A stretch of 64,000 bases of DNA from Candidatus Symbiopectobacterium sp. NZEC151 (GCF_025962655.1 NZ_JAGFPE010000004.1:62001-126000); one strand, 5' to 3'; positions 1-10,049 are shown, counted from the first letter of the stretch. A program made the numbers and translations. Notes: generated from the sequence alone by a model not told the origin.

Positions 1-28
1 TATGAAATTAAATAATCTGCCGGGCTAA
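1..28 (+). CDS. yfgM: 3' end of yfgM-like gene (partial)
   Basis: The first bases read in frame as the last eight codons of a protein (M-K-L-N-N-L-P-G) followed by TAA at 26-28. In Enterobacterales the gene directly before bamB is yfgM, a membrane-anchored TPR protein associated with the Sec translocon, and a short K-x-N-N-L tail fits what I recall of it. Only the C-terminal tip is visible, so the call rests mainly on gene order. bamB starts 10 bases later, which implies co-transcription. Confidence 0.55.
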
Positions 29-38
29 GAGGAACGTC

Positions 39-1220
39 ATGCAATTGCGTAAAACACTTGTGGTTGGGATGCTTTCTCTGGCTTTTTTGAGCGGATGTTC
101 GCTGTTCAGCGGCGAAGAAGACGTGGTGACCATGTCGCCGCTGCCCAAGGTTGAGAATCAGTTTACGCCAACCAAAGTTTGGAGCAGTTCTGTGGGGAGC
201 GGCCTGGAAGGGCACTACTCCAATTTGCGTCCAGCCTGGCAGGGCGATCGCGTTTTTGCCGCCGATCGCAAAGGTCTGGTGAAGGCGATGGATTTGGCAA
301 ACGGCAAAGAGCTGTGGCGCGCCGATCTGTCGACCAAACGTGGGCTGCTCTCGTCGCGTGAATCCGCGCTGCTTTCCGGCGGCGTGACGGTCTCTGGCGA
401 TCGTGTGTATGTCGGCAGCGAGCGTGCAGAGGTGTTTGCACTTAATGCGGCAGACGGTACCCTCGCATGGCAAGCCACGGCAGCGGGTGAAGTGTTATCA
501 CGCCCGGTGGTGAGTGATGGCGTAGTGCTGGTGCACACCAGCAACGGTATGCTGCAAGCGCTGAATGAAAGCGACGGTGCCATCAAGTGGACCGTAAACC
601 TGGATATCCCGACGCTTTCTCTGCGCGGTGAATCCGCGCCTGTAACGGCGTTTGGTGCTGCCATTGTCGGCGGTGACAACGGTCGTGTGAACGCCGTGCT
701 GATCAACCAAGGGCAACTGATTTGGCAGCAGCGTATTTCTCAACCGAGCGGCGCGACCGAAATCGATCGCCTGAACGATGTGGATACGACGCCGGTTGTG
801 GCCGGTGAACTGGTGTATGCACTCGGCTATAACGGCAACATGACGGCGCTCGATCTGCGCTCCGGCCAGATCGTGTGGAAACGCGAGCTGGGCAGCGTGC
901 AGGATTTTGTCATTGATGGCGATCGCATCTACGTCGTGGATCAAAACGATCGCGTGGTAGCACTCAGCACCAACGGCGGCGTGAATCTGTGGCGACAAAG
1001 CGATCTGCTGCACCGTAACCTGACCGGTCCTGCGTTGTATAATGGCTATCTGGTAGTGGGTGACTCCGAAGGTTATCTGCACTGGATCAATACTGCGGAT
1101 GGCCGTTTCGTGGCGCAGCATAAAGTGGACAGCGCCGGTTTTCTGAGCGACCCGGTGGTGGCCAGCGATAAGCTGTTGATTCAGGCCAAGAACGGCGACG
1201 TATACGCGTTTACCCGCTAG
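39..1220 (+). CDS. bamB: Outer membrane assembly lipoprotein BamB
   Basis: BamB is the beta-propeller lipoprotein of the BAM complex that inserts beta-barrel proteins into the outer membrane, acting from the periplasmic face. The 393-residue product starts with a lipoprotein signal peptide with lipobox L-S-G-C, so lipidation is expected at Cys20. The rest is a series of PQQ-type repeats recognisable from recurrent A-x-D-x-x-x-G-x-x-x-W blades (for example around residues 80-95, 135-150 and 270-285). Length matches the family (about 392). An AGAGGA ribosome site lies just before the ATG. It follows yfgM and precedes der as in E. coli. A terminator-like hairpin separates it from der. Confidence 0.97.
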   Translation: MQLRKTLVVGMLSLAFLSGCSLFSGEEDVVTMSPLPKVENQFTPTKVWSSSVGSGLEGHYSNLRPAWQGDRVFAADRKGLVKAMDLANGKELWRADLSTKRGLLSSRESALLSGGVTVSGDRVYVGSERAEVFALNAADGTLAWQATAAGEVLSRPVVSDGVVLVHTSNGMLQALNESDGAIKWTVNLDIPTLSLRGESAPVTAFGAAIVGGDNGRVNAVLINQGQLIWQQRISQPSGATEIDRLNDVDTTPVVAGELVYALGYNGNMTALDLRSGQIVWKRELGSVQDFVIDGDRIYVVDQNDRVVALSTNGGVNLWRQSDLLHRNLTGPALYNGYLVVGDSEGYLHWINTADGRFVAQHKVDSAGFLSDPVVASDKLLIQAKNGDVYAFTR

Positions 1221-1266
1221 AAAACAGAATGTATCTGGGCTGCACCGCGCAGGCGGTGTGAGCCTT

Positions 1267-1306
1267 GAAACGGCTCCTGAACGCATCAGGGGCCGTTTCG
1301 TCTTTT
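1267..1306 (+). terminator. Rho-independent terminator after bamB
   Basis: A GAAACGGC...GCCGTTTC stem with an inner TCCTGA/TCAGGG arm is followed by a short T-rich run (TCTTTT). It lies 46 bases after the bamB stop and before der, so it probably ends or attenuates the yfgM-bamB transcript. Confidence 0.75.
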
Positions 1307-1364
1307 AAATGTCAGCGAGTCGATTTGCTGTAACATATTGAAATATAATTAATGAGGTTGTGAA

Positions 1365-2849
1365 ATGATACCTGTCGTCGCGCTCGTTGGGCGCCCGAAT
1401 GTGGGAAAATCTACCCTGTTTAACCGCCTGACGCGTACCCGTGACGCCCTGGTGGCGGATTTTCCTGGGCTGACGCGTGACCGTAAATACGGCCGTGCTG
1501 AAGTGGAAGGGCAGGAGTTCATTATCATTGATACCGGCGGTATCGACGGTTCGGAAGAAGGCGTGGAAACCCGGATGGCGGGGCAGTCGCTGCTCGCCAT
1601 CGAAGAAGCGGATATCGTGCTGTTTATGGTGGATGCGCGCGCCGGGCTGATGCCTGCCGATCTGGGCATCGCACAGCATTTGCGCAGCCGCGAGAAATCC
1701 ACTTTCCTGGTCGCCAACAAGATTGATGGTGTGGATGCGGATATCGCGATGGCGGATTTCTATTCGCTGGGGCTGGGTGAAGTCTATCCCATGGCGGCTT
1801 CCCACGGGCGCGGCGTCACCTCGTTGCTGGAAAACGTGTTGTTGCCTTACGCCAAGCAGGAAGATGAACCGGTTGAACTGACCGAAGAAGAGGCTAACGC
1901 CGCCTATTGGGCGGAGCAGCTCGGCGAAAATACCGATGAGCCAGAGGATGCCGAAGATAACTTCGATCCGGAAAGTATGCCCATCAAACTGGCTATTGTC
2001 GGTCGCCCCAATGTGGGCAAATCCACCCTGACCAACCGTATTCTGGGTGAAGATCGTGTGGTGGTGTATGACATGCCGGGCACCACCCGTGACAGCATTT
2101 ACATTCCGATGGAGCGCGATGGCCGCGAGTACGTGCTGATCGATACCGCGGGCGTGCGTAAACGTGGCAAAGTCACGGAAACCGTCGAAAAATTCTCGGT
2201 GATCAAAACGCTGCAAGCGATTGAAGATGCCAACGTGGTACTGCTGGTTATCGATGCGCGCGACGGCATTTCCGATCAGGATCTCTCGCTGCTGGGCTTT
2301 ATTCTTAATGCCGGGCGTTCGCTGGTTATCGCAGTGAACAAATGGGATGGGCTGTCGCAAGAGATCAAAGATCAGGTGAAAGACATGCTCGACTTGCGCC
2401 TCGGGTTTATCGATTTCGCGCGCGTGCATTTTATTTCTGCGCTGCATGGCAGCGGCGTCGGTAACTTGTTCGAGTCGGTGCATGAAGCCTATACCTGTGC
2501 GACCAAGCGTGTGAACACCTCGCTGTTGACGCGCATCATGCAGATGGCCGTTGACGATCACCAGCCGCCGCTGGTTCAGGGCCGTCGCGTGAAGCTGAAA
2601 TACGCTCACGCCGGGGGCTACAACCCGCCGATTGTGGTGATCCACGGCAATCAGGTCAAAGACCTGCCGGATTCCTACAAACGCTACCTGATGAACTACT
2701 ACCGCCGTTCGCTGAACGTGATGGGTACGCCGATTCGCATTCAGTTTAAAGAAGGGGAAAACCCCTTTGCCGAGAAGCGCAATACCCTCACGCCCAATCA
2801 GTTGCGTAAGCGTAAGCGCTTGATGCAGCACATCAAGAAAGGCAAGTAA
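1365..2849 (+). CDS. der: Ribosome assembly GTPase Der (EngA)
   Basis: Der is an essential tandem-GTPase that works in maturation of the 50S ribosomal subunit in the cytoplasm. Two complete G domains are visible: Walker A G-R-P-N-V-G-K-S at residues 9-16 and again at 213-220, D-T-G-G / D-T-A-G G3 motifs, and N-K-I-D and N-K-W-D G4 motifs. An acidic linker at about 165-205 joins them and a KH-like C-terminal domain ends in a basic tail (K-R-K-R, then K-K-G-K). The 494-residue length is typical for enterobacteria. The chosen ATG is preceded by GAGG. It stands between two terminators, suggesting a separate transcription unit. Confidence 0.98.
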   Translation: MIPVVALVGRPNVGKSTLFNRLTRTRDALVADFPGLTRDRKYGRAEVEGQEFIIIDTGGIDGSEEGVETRMAGQSLLAIEEADIVLFMVDARAGLMPADLGIAQHLRSREKSTFLVANKIDGVDADIAMADFYSLGLGEVYPMAASHGRGVTSLLENVLLPYAKQEDEPVELTEEEANAAYWAEQLGENTDEPEDAEDNFDPESMPIKLAIVGRPNVGKSTLTNRILGEDRVVVYDMPGTTRDSIYIPMERDGREYVLIDTAGVRKRGKVTETVEKFSVIKTLQAIEDANVVLLVIDARDGISDQDLSLLGFILNAGRSLVIAVNKWDGLSQEIKDQVKDMLDLRLGFIDFARVHFISALHGSGVGNLFESVHEAYTCATKRVNTSLLTRIMQMAVDDHQPPLVQGRRVKLKYAHAGGYNPPIVVIHGNQVKDLPDSYKRYLMNYYRRSLNVMGTPIRIQFKEGENPFAEKRNTLTPNQLRKRKRLMQHIKKGK

Positions 2850-2853
2850 CCAG

Positions 2854-2889
2854 AATGGGGCGGAATCGATGATTCGCCCCATTTTTATT
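2854..2889 (+). terminator. Terminator after der
   Basis: An AATGGGGCG...CGCCCCATT stem with a small loop followed by TTTTTATTA sits directly after the der stop codon. Confidence 0.85.
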
Positions 2890-2939
2890 ATGGCCTGTGA
2901 ATCAGCAATGACCGTCAACCCTGTGTGAAAGCGTACGCT

Positions 2940-3899
2940 ATGTCTTGGGAAACCTGGAGTTTTGCCTTTAATGTCACCATGCCCAACCTGTTAATCCTGT
3001 TGATTGGCATGGGGTTGCGCCGTTTGGGGCAGTTGGATGACACCTTTTGCGATTCGGCAATGAAGCTGGTGTTTAATCTGGCGCTGCCCTTCCTGCTGTT
3101 TTTCAGCGTGGCGACCAGCCAACAGTCTATCGCCACGCATCTCCCGATGATCCTGTATGGTGCCGTGGGCACGGTAACCACGTTTTTATTGCTTGAGTAT
3201 GCGGCTGTTTATCTGGTGAAAGAGCCCCGTGAGCGCGGTATTTTCGTGCAGGGCGGATTTCGATCTAACACCGGCATCATGGGGCTGGCGTTTGCGGTGC
3301 GCGCTTATGGCGAGCAGGGGATTGCGGTAGGCTCGCTCTACCTGACCGTCACCGTTATCTTGTTCAATGTGCTATCGGTTATCACCTTAACGCGCAGTTT
3401 ACGGCGAGGGCAGGATGGCGGCAGCGTCAGTAAAAAAGCGCTGTTGACCAGCATCGCGACCAATCCGCTGATTATTGGGCTATTACTGGGGGTAGGCTAC
3501 TCTCAGTCTGGCTTGGCGCTGCCCGACGTGGTGCGGCAAACGGGTCAGCAGATCTCTGGACTGGCACTGCCATTGGCGTTGCTGTGTGCCGGGGCGAGTC
3601 TGGATCTCAAAACCATGTTGCGCACCAGTAACGTCGCGGCGCTCTCCACCGTTGCCAAACTGGTGGTAGTGCCAGGCTTGCTGACGCTCGGCGGCTGGCT
3701 GGTAGGCTTTCGCGGCGTGCAGTTGGGGGTAATCTTTCTTTTTGCCTCAACCCCGACGGCGGCGGGCAGCTATGCCATGACGCGGGCCATGGGGGGGAAC
3801 GCTACGCTGGCGGCCAATATTATCGCCATGACCACGGTAGGCTCGTTTTTTGCCACGGCGTTCGGGGTTTATCTGTTACGCGCCTGGGGCATCGCTTAA
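2940..3899 (+). CDS. AEC-family (auxin efflux carrier-like) permease
   Basis: A very hydrophobic 319-residue protein with about ten membrane spans and the two-repeat pattern of AEC transporters. Typical segments are M-P-N-L-L-I-L-L near the N-terminus, a G-G-F-R-S-N-T-G-I-M-G-L-A motif (about residues 102-114), and C-A-G-A-S-L in the second half. Bacterial family members carry organic anions such as malate or malonate; the substrate cannot be told here. The ATG at 2940 is preferred; an in-frame GTG at 2925 would add five residues. It sits between der and yfgJ, where E. coli has no such gene, so it is a local insertion in an otherwise conserved block. Confidence 0.85.
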   Translation: MSWETWSFAFNVTMPNLLILLIGMGLRRLGQLDDTFCDSAMKLVFNLALPFLLFFSVATSQQSIATHLPMILYGAVGTVTTFLLLEYAAVYLVKEPRERGIFVQGGFRSNTGIMGLAFAVRAYGEQGIAVGSLYLTVTVILFNVLSVITLTRSLRRGQDGGSVSKKALLTSIATNPLIIGLLLGVGYSQSGLALPDVVRQTGQQISGLALPLALLCAGASLDLKTMLRTSNVAALSTVAKLVVVPGLLTLGGWLVGFRGVQLGVIFLFASTPTAAGSYAMTRAMGGNATLAANIIAMTTVGSFFATAFGVYLLRAWGIA

Positions 3900-3918
3900 G
3901 CCTGAAAGGGAAGAGCTC

Positions 3919-4149
3919 ATGGAGATTCTGTGCCCGCATTGCCAACACACCCTGCACTGGCTGAAGGCAAGCCAGTTTCAGTGTTCGCAATGCCATCAAC
4001 ATTTTCAGCAACACGCACATTGCCCGGAATGTCAACAGCCTCTGCAAACCTTATCTGCCTGTGGTTCGGTGAGTTATTTCTGTCAGCGCGGCCACGGTTT
4101 GATTTCACGCCAACGCGTGCTGTTCCGTTACCTTCCGGTGCAGGAATAG
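3919..4149 (+). CDS. yfgJ: YfgJ-family zinc-ribbon protein
   Basis: A 76-residue protein with three C-x2-C knuckles (C-P-H-C, C-S-Q-C, C-P-E-C) and a terminal Y-F-C-Q-R-G-H-G-L-I-S block, which is the YfgJ/DUF1407 signature. It presumably binds zinc; its function is unknown. The ATG at 3919 follows a GGGAAGAG ribosome site; longer in-frame versions run into the preceding permease gene and lack support. The stop codon TAG directly abuts the stop of xseA on the other strand with no spacer, a compact convergent junction. Confidence 0.85.
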   Translation: MEILCPHCQHTLHWLKASQFQCSQCHQHFQQHAHCPECQQPLQTLSACGSVSYFCQRGHGLISRQRVLFRYLPVQE

Positions 4150-5526
4150 CTAAGGCGATTTCCTGCGTGCGCGTTTCTTGGCATCCGGCGTGACCTGCGT
4201 AACCTGGCTTTCAACCCAGCCGTCCTGTAACCGGGTTTTTAGCGTGTCGCCGGGTGCGGCCTGAGCCGTAGCGCGTAGAACCTGCCCGGAGGGCGTGGTG
4301 GTCACGTTATAGCCGCGCGCCAGCGTTTTTAACGGGCTGACCCCTTCCAGATGGGAACAGACCTCACCTAACCGCTGTTTATTCTCACTCAGTTGCCGGG
4401 TGATTAGCCGCTGTAATTGATACTGCATCTGTTGCAGGTGTTGCTGCGCACGGTGAATGCGTGACAGCGGCTGCTGCTGCGTCAGTCGCTGCTGCAACCG
4501 TTCACTGCGCAGGGTCGCGCGACGAAGTTGCTGTTGCATACTTTCATCGAGCCTGCGACGCAAGGTGATCAATTGGTTAAGCTGGCGCGCCAACCGTAAC
4601 TGCGGATGCTGTTGCTGCAAACGGTGGTAGAGCCGGGAAAAATCACGCTGGCGCTGGGCCAGTGAATAGTCCATCGCCATCTCCAGCCGCTGACGCTGTG
4701 TGTGTAGCTGGCGCAGCAGTTCGTTGCGATCGCGACTCACCAACTCTGCCGCCGCCGACGGGGTGGGGGCGCGTAAGTCCGCCACGAAGTCGGCAATGGT
4801 GACGTCGGTTTCATGGCCGACCGCGCTCACGATAGGAATACGACTGGCGAAGATGGCTCTCGCCACCCGTTCATCGTTAAAGCTCCAGAGGTCTTCCAGC
4901 GAACCGCCGCCGCGCCCGACGATCAATACATCACACTCCTGCCGCTGGTTGGCAAGCTGAATGGCGCGAACAATCTGCACTGGGGCCTCTTCGCCCTGCA
5001 CCTGACTCGGATAAATCACCACCGGCAGTGCCGGATCGCGCCGCTGTAGCACATGCAGAATATCGTGCAGCGCCGCGCCGCTGGGTGAAGTAATCACACC
5101 GACGCTGCTGGCGGGGCGGGGGAGCGCCTGCTTGAATGACTGATCGAACAACCCTTCTGTTGCTAACCGCTGCTTAAGCTGTTCGAATTGCTGTTGCAAC
5201 AGGCCATCGCCTGCGGGTTGCATGCTCTCTGCCAGCAGTTGGTAATCACCGCGCGGCTCGTACAGGGTAATCGTGGCGCGCAGCAGCACCTGCTGTCCGT
5301 TTTGCGGGCGAAACGTCACGCGACGATTGCTGGTGCGAAACATAGCGCAGCGCACCTGGGCGCGCTCATCTTTCAGGGTAAAGTACCAGTGGCCTGACGC
5401 GGGCTGGGAGAAATTGGATATCTCGCCGCACAGCCAAATTTGCCCCATTTCCATTTCCAACAGTTGCCGGACGGTTTGATTGAGGCGGCTGACGGTAAAA
5501 ATAGCGGATGAAGGCGCTTGGGACAT
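4150..5526 (-). CDS. xseA: Exodeoxyribonuclease VII large subunit
   Basis: XseA is the catalytic subunit of exonuclease VII, which degrades single-stranded DNA from both ends together with several XseB subunits. The 458-residue product has the N-terminal OB-fold (about 10-105, with W-L-C-G-E-I-S-N and H-W-Y-F-T-L-K-D). The catalytic domain contains [10 protein letters not shown], the G-R-G-G-G-S motif and S-A-V-G-H-E-T-D. A long Gln/Arg-rich coiled coil (about 265-395) and a basic C-terminus follow. It is divergent from guaB and shares the 181-base region between them, as in E. coli. Confidence 0.97.
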   Translation of the reverse strand: MSQAPSSAIFTVSRLNQTVRQLLEMEMGQIWLCGEISNFSQPASGHWYFTLKDERAQVRCAMFRTSNRRVTFRPQNGQQVLLRATITLYEPRGDYQLLAESMQPAGDGLLQQQFEQLKQRLATEGLFDQSFKQALPRPASSVGVITSPSGAALHDILHVLQRRDPALPVVIYPSQVQGEEAPVQIVRAIQLANQRQECDVLIVGRGGGSLEDLWSFNDERVARAIFASRIPIVSAVGHETDVTIADFVADLRAPTPSAAAELVSRDRNELLRQLHTQRQRLEMAMDYSLAQRQRDFSRLYHRLQQQHPQLRLARQLNQLITLRRRLDESMQQQLRRATLRSERLQQRLTQQQPLSRIHRAQQHLQQMQYQLQRLITRQLSENKQRLGEVCSHLEGVSPLKTLARGYNVTTTPSGQVLRATAQAAPGDTLKTRLQDGWVESQVTQVTPDAKKRARRKSP

Positions 5527-5638
5527 GGCGTTGGCTAACCCGATTTAGTGAGCGAGATCAAATTTTAAAACAGAGGGTTAATTAACCGATACTACCTTGC
5601 CTGAAAGGTTAATCAAGTTTTTTTATAAAAAAAGCTGG

Positions 5639-5664
5639 AGGCAACCGATTACGCTCTGTATAAT
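5639..5664 (+). promoter_or_regulatory. guaB promoter with PurR-like operator
   Basis: A perfect TATAAT -10 element at 5659-5664 overlaps or adjoins GCAACCGATTAC at 5641-5652, which matches the PurR core GCAAACGTTTGC at 9 of 12 positions. The -35 region (about 5635-5640) is weak. In E. coli guaBA is repressed by PurR from a similarly placed site, so the same control is inferred. Binding is not proven by sequence. Confidence 0.6.
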
Positions 5665-5707
5665 GCCACGGCAATATTTTATCGCATCCCCACATGAGAT
5701 ATTGCCC

Positions 5708-7171
5708 ATGCTACGTATTGCCAAAGAAGCACTGACGTTTGATGACGTCCTCCTGATCCCAGCTCACTCGACCGTTCTGCCGAACACTGCCGATCTCACC
5801 ACTCAGCTCACAAAAACGATTCGCCTGAATATTCCTATGCTCTCTGCTGCCATGGATACCGTGACGGAATCCGGTTTGGCTATCGCACTGGCGCAGGAAG
5901 GCGGCATCGGTTTCATCCATAAAAACATGTCGATTGAACGCCAGGCGGAAGAAGTCAGCCGTGTGAAGCGTCATGAAAGCGGCGTGGTTGTCGATCCGCA
6001 AACCGTGACGCCAACCACCACGCTGCGTGAGGTCAAAGCGCTGACCGAGCGTAACGGTTTTGCCGGTTACCCGGTAGTGACCGACGATAACGAACTGGTC
6101 GGCATTATCACCGGTCGTGACGTGCGTTTTGTGACCGATTTGGAACGCCCGGTGAGCGCCGTGATGACGCCGAAAGACCGGCTGGTAACGGTGCGTGAAG
6201 GTGAAGCGCGTGACGTGGTGCTGCAAAAAATGCACGAGAAACGCGTTGAGAAAGCGCTGGTGGTGGATGACAGCTTCCATCTGCTCGGCATGATCACCGT
6301 GAAAGACTTCCAGAAAGCAGAGCGTAAACCTAACGCCTGTAAAGACGAACACGGTCGCCTGCGCGTCGGCGCGGCGGTTGGCGCGGGTGCGGGCAATGAA
6401 GAGCGCGTCGATGCGCTGGTTGCTGCCGGTGTTGACGTGCTGCTGATCGACTCCTCGCACGGCCACTCTGAGGGCGTGTTACAGCGCATTCGTGAGACCC
6501 GTGCCAAATACCCCGATCTGCAAATCATCGGCGGTAACGTTGCCACTGGTGCCGGCGCCAAAGCGCTGGCTGACGCGGGCGTGAGCGCAGTGAAAGTCGG
6601 TATTGGCCCTGGCTCTATTTGTACCACCCGTATCGTTACCGGCGTGGGTGTACCGCAGATCACCGCGATTTCCGACGCGGTAGAAGCGCTTGAAGGCACA
6701 GGCATTCCGGTTATCGCCGATGGTGGCATCCGTTTCTCCGGTGATATCGCCAAAGCCATCGCTGCCGGTGCCGCCTGTGTGATGGTAGGTTCGATGCTGG
6801 CAGGGACAGAAGAATCGCCGGGCGAGATCGAGCTGTATCAAGGCCGTTCCTTTAAATCTTACCGTGGGATGGGCTCGCTGGGTGCCATGTCCAAAGGCTC
6901 TTCTGACCGTTATTTCCAGAGCGATAATGCAGCGGATAAACTGGTGCCGGAAGGGATCGAAGGGCGCGTAGCTTACAAAGGCCGCCTGAAAGAGATCGTG
7001 CATCAGCAGATGGGTGGCCTGCGTTCCTGCATGGGCTTGACCGGTTGCGGCACCATTGACGCATTGCGCACTCAGGCCGAATTTGTCCGCATCAGCGGTG
7101 CAGGCATTCAGGAAAGCCACGTGCACGATGTGACCATCACCAAGGAATCTCCGAACTATCGGATGGGTTGA
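5708..7171 (+). CDS. guaB: Inosine-5'-monophosphate dehydrogenase
   Basis: GuaB oxidises IMP to XMP with NAD, the first step of the GMP branch of purine synthesis. The start [14 protein letters not shown] is the conserved family start; an in-frame upstream ATG at 5597 would add 37 residues overlapping the promoter and is rejected. A TIM barrel is interrupted by a CBS pair (about 95-205). The catalytic loop G-P-G-S-I-C-T-T-R and the flap G-S-S-D-R-Y-F-Q are present. The 487-residue length is normal. guaA follows after a 111-base gap containing a terminator-like hairpin. Confidence 0.98.
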   Translation: MLRIAKEALTFDDVLLIPAHSTVLPNTADLTTQLTKTIRLNIPMLSAAMDTVTESGLAIALAQEGGIGFIHKNMSIERQAEEVSRVKRHESGVVVDPQTVTPTTTLREVKALTERNGFAGYPVVTDDNELVGIITGRDVRFVTDLERPVSAVMTPKDRLVTVREGEARDVVLQKMHEKRVEKALVVDDSFHLLGMITVKDFQKAERKPNACKDEHGRLRVGAAVGAGAGNEERVDALVAAGVDVLLIDSSHGHSEGVLQRIRETRAKYPDLQIIGGNVATGAGAKALADAGVSAVKVGIGPGSICTTRIVTGVGVPQITAISDAVEALEGTGIPVIADGGIRFSGDIAKAIAAGAACVMVGSMLAGTEESPGEIELYQGRSFKSYRGMGSLGAMSKGSSDRYFQSDNAADKLVPEGIEGRVAYKGRLKEIVHQQMGGLRSCMGLTGCGTIDALRTQAEFVRISGAGIQESHVHDVTITKESPNYRMG

Positions 7172-7217
7172 TTTGGCCCGCAGGCCAATCTGCCGATGTG
7201 ATGGCTGATTTGACAGA

Positions 7218-7252
7218 AACCCGGTAAACTTCGCCGGGTTCTCTTATTTTTT
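7218..7252 (+). terminator. Hairpin between guaB and guaA (possible attenuator)
   Basis: The AACCCGG / CCGGGTT 7-bp stem with a 9-base loop is followed by a T-rich stretch (CTCTTATTTTTTG). It looks like an intrinsic terminator placed inside the guaBA operon. Partial read-through or a separate guaA promoter would be needed for guaA expression. Confidence 0.6.
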
Positions 7253-7282
7253 GCTTCTTACGTATTTTGGAATACGCCTCTC

Positions 7283-8860
7283 ATGACAGAAAATATTCAT
7301 CAACACCGCATACTCATTCTGGATTTTGGTTCGCAGTACACGCAACTGGTCGCGCGCCGCGTGCGTGAACTGGGCGTTTATTGCGAGCTCTGGGCATGGG
7401 ACGTTACCGAAGCACAGATTCGCGAATTTAACCCGAACGGCATCATCCTCTCCGGTGGCCCGGAAAGCACCACCGAGCACAACAGTCCGCGCGCGCCGGA
7501 ATATGTGTTCCAGGCCGGTGTACCGGTATTGGGCGTGTGCTACGGCATGCAAACCATGGCAATGCAGCTGGGTGGACGTGTGGAAAGCTCCAGCGAGCGC
7601 GAGTTTGGTTATGCCCAGGTTGAAATCAAAGTGGAAAGCGCGTTGCTGCGTGATATTCAGGATACGCTGAGTGAAAGCGGTGCGCCGTTGCTCGACGTAT
7701 GGATGAGTCACGGCGATAAAGTGACAGCCATTCCGTCTGATTTCGTTACCGTTGCCAGCACCGATACCTGCCCGTTTGCCATTATGGCGAACGAAGAGAA
7801 ACGTTTTTACGGTGTACAGTTCCACCCGGAAGTGACGCATACCCGTCAGGGACAGCGCATGTTGGAACGCTTTGTGCGCGACATCTGCCACTGTGATGCG
7901 CTCTGGACACCGGCAAAAATCATTGATGATGCGATAGTGCGCCTGCGCGAACAGATTGGTAACGATCGCGTGATCCTGGGCCTTTCCGGTGGTGTCGATT
8001 CCTCCGTTACGGCGATGCTGCTGCACCGTGCGATTGGCGATCGTTTGACCTGTGTGTTCGTGGATAACGGCCTGCTGCGTTTGAACGAAGCGGATCAGGT
8101 GCTGGAAATGTTCGGCGATCACTTCGGTCTGAATATCGTACACGTGGCTGCAGAAGAGCGTTTCCTGTCTGAATTGGCCGGTGAAAACGATCCGGAAGCT
8201 AAACGCAAAATCATTGGTCGCGTGTTTGTCGAAGTGTTCGATGAAGAAGCGAGCAAGCAGTCCGAGGTGAAATGGCTGGCGCAGGGCACCATTTACCCTG
8301 ACGTGATTGAATCTGCGGCGTCCAAGACCGGCAAAGCGCACGTCATCAAGTCTCACCATAACGTGGGTGGCTTGCCGAAAGAGATGAAGCTGGGTCTGGT
8401 TGAACCGCTGAAAGAACTGTTTAAAGACGAAGTGCGTAAAATTGGTCTCGAACTGGGCTTGCCGTACAACATGCTGTACCGTCACCCGTTCCCCGGTCCG
8501 GGCCTTGGTGTGCGCGTGCTGGGCGAAGTGAAGAAAGAGTACTGCGATCTGCTGCGCCGTGCCGATGCGATCTTCATCGAAGAACTGCACAATGCCGATC
8601 TGTACCATAAGGTAAGTCAGGCGTTTACCGTGTTCCTGCCGGTGCGTTCGGTCGGCGTGATGGGCGACGGTCGTAAATACGACTGGGTTGTCTCTCTGCG
8701 TGCCGTCGAAACCATCGACTTTATGACTGCACACTGGGCACACCTGCCTTATGACTTCCTGGGTCGCGTTTCCAACCGCATCATCAACGAAGTCGATGGC
8801 ATTTCCCGCGTAGTGTATGACGTGTCGGGCAAGCCGCCTGCTACGATTGAGTGGGAATGA
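7283..8860 (+). CDS. guaA: GMP synthase (glutamine-hydrolysing)
   Basis: GuaA aminates XMP to GMP using glutamine and ATP. The class I glutamine amidotransferase domain (about 1-200) shows the nucleophile motif G-V-C-Y-G-M-Q and the F-H-P-E-V-T-H His-Glu pair. The ATP-pyrophosphatase domain has the P-loop G-L-S-G-G-V-D-S-S. The C-terminal dimerisation domain ends with P-P-A-T-I-E-W-E. Length 525 residues is normal. The 3' end of guaA is a known insertion site for genomic islands, and accessory genes begin right after its terminator here. Confidence 0.98.
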   Translation: MTENIHQHRILILDFGSQYTQLVARRVRELGVYCELWAWDVTEAQIREFNPNGIILSGGPESTTEHNSPRAPEYVFQAGVPVLGVCYGMQTMAMQLGGRVESSSEREFGYAQVEIKVESALLRDIQDTLSESGAPLLDVWMSHGDKVTAIPSDFVTVASTDTCPFAIMANEEKRFYGVQFHPEVTHTRQGQRMLERFVRDICHCDALWTPAKIIDDAIVRLREQIGNDRVILGLSGGVDSSVTAMLLHRAIGDRLTCVFVDNGLLRLNEADQVLEMFGDHFGLNIVHVAAEERFLSELAGENDPEAKRKIIGRVFVEVFDEEASKQSEVKWLAQGTIYPDVIESAASKTGKAHVIKSHHNVGGLPKEMKLGLVEPLKELFKDEVRKIGLELGLPYNMLYRHPFPGPGLGVRVLGEVKKEYCDLLRRADAIFIEELHNADLYHKVSQAFTVFLPVRSVGVMGDGRKYDWVVSLRAVETIDFMTAHWAHLPYDFLGRVSNRIINEVDGISRVVYDVSGKPPATIEWE

Positions 8861-8907
8861 TTTCGCGTCTGGCAACAGCCGGCACGTAAAAGCAGTAAAA
8901 CATCGCT

Positions 8908-8938
8908 AAGCCCTCATCATTGAGGGCTTTTTTATTTT
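8908..8938 (+). terminator. Terminator after guaA
   Basis: An AAGCCCTCA / TTGAGGGCTT stem with a three-base loop, followed by TTTTTATTTT, lies 48 bases after the guaA stop. Confidence 0.9.
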
Positions 8939-9031
8939 GATCATGGTTTGTCATCGCGTAATTATTAATAATCACATTAATGCAGAAATAAATTTATGGT
9001 GTAACACCGTTATGATATAGCCGGAGAAAAT

Positions 9032-10021
9032 ATGGATGATGGACTCGCGCATTTAATTTCGGATTTTCAAAAAAACGTTATGGCTGCGGTTCAATTAATG
9101 TATCGGTCAGGCATTCCTTTGCCATCCAGTTGTGATCACTGGATTAAAATGGATATTCCTGTTCGTGGAACGCTCGATGGCGGTGGGGAATATTATAAAC
9201 ACGGTGCTGGGTGCGCAGTGAGCTTTGAGCAGGGACGCATTGATTTCGATTTTGGTGAACACGGGGAAATTGGGGGATTCAATTTATGGTGGCTTTCCCA
9301 ATTTGCCAGCAATGAACTCGCAACGTATGGCTTTATTAGTGAAACTGAGCTTGCCGAGAGTCTCAAGAACGCACTCTCTATGGGGGAGTTAGTTTGTGTA
9401 AGGTATGACCTGTGTTATCTGGCAAACAAGCCTCGTATGTTTGCTATTGATATTGATTCACGCCTTCCCGGTGATGAGCTTCCAAGTCGTAACCAAGATC
9501 CTGTCTTCACACTTTACGCTCATACTTTCCAGGCAGCAGATCTTATGCTTGAAAATTATATGTCGCTCAGTAAAAAGTGGGATAAAAACAATTACCTTAG
9601 TCAACGAGAAAAGGTCAACCACCGGATCTATCTTTCGACGTGGCTTGGTTTTTTAAGAGCCACTTGCGAGGGATTTGGGGATCTTAAAATGCGCCTTTTG
9701 CTTGGAGAAAATCGGCCTGCAACGTTCAAAGAGCTCATCCCAATGTCGGATAAGCTAGGAAGGATGATGAAGAAACATGCCGATCCTCTCCGAGAGTTGA
9801 GAAATGATGTTTTCCACCGCCGTGAAGATGCCTCAGCAGTACGTCAGTTCTTTGAACTTGGCATGGATCGCCTTACTTGGGCTCATGAGTTACATGGCGC
9901 GCTTGCCGCGTTCTTTTCCCGATACCGTGTACTCTGCGAGGTACACTACCTGATGAATGGACGCAAAGGAGAGAGTGATTTAAGGCACCAACGCCTCCGT
10001 CGTAAAAAAAGGGCACTTTAA
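9032..10021 (+). CDS. DUF6896-like protein with C-terminal HEPN-type motif
   Basis: A 329-residue soluble protein of unknown function. The first ~110 residues, with the block Y-Y-K-H-G-A-G-C-A-V-S-F then I-D-F-D-F-G and a Trp-rich segment ending Y-G-F, resemble what I recall of the DUF6896 family. The helical C-terminal half carries R-N-D-V-F-H at 257-262, an R-x4-H arrangement as in HEPN domains, which include RNases of toxin and defence systems. It ends in a strongly basic tail. It stands alone after guaA, and its first half looks AT-richer than the flanking core genes, consistent with acquisition. Domain assignment is by eye; no function is claimed. Confidence 0.65.
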   Translation: MDDGLAHLISDFQKNVMAAVQLMYRSGIPLPSSCDHWIKMDIPVRGTLDGGGEYYKHGAGCAVSFEQGRIDFDFGEHGEIGGFNLWWLSQFASNELATYGFISETELAESLKNALSMGELVCVRYDLCYLANKPRMFAIDIDSRLPGDELPSRNQDPVFTLYAHTFQAADLMLENYMSLSKKWDKNNYLSQREKVNHRIYLSTWLGFLRATCEGFGDLKMRLLLGENRPATFKELIPMSDKLGRMMKKHADPLRELRNDVFHRREDASAVRQFFELGMDRLTWAHELHGALAAFFSRYRVLCEVHYLMNGRKGESDLRHQRLRRKKRAL

Positions 10022-10049
10022 GCGCTCTTATCTACACTGCCTCAACGCA

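Noticed and set aside
1305-2918. A 537-codon open frame antisense to der
   Set aside because: It lies wholly opposite a well-conserved essential GTPase, its His/Gln/Arg-rich translation resembles no family, and it has no ribosome site. It is a by-product of codon usage in der.
5597-5707. A longer GuaB starting 37 codons earlier
   Set aside because: It would include the promoter -10 and the PurR-like operator; conserved GuaB proteins begin at M-L-R-I-A-K-E.
8830-8870. A duplicated guaA 3' end (attachment site) closing an island
   Set aside because: No second copy of the last ~20 bases of guaA was seen in the window, and no integrase gene.
7244-8875. A 543-codon open frame antisense to guaA
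   Set aside because: Same reason: complete overlap with guaA and a low-complexity translation rich in His and Phe.
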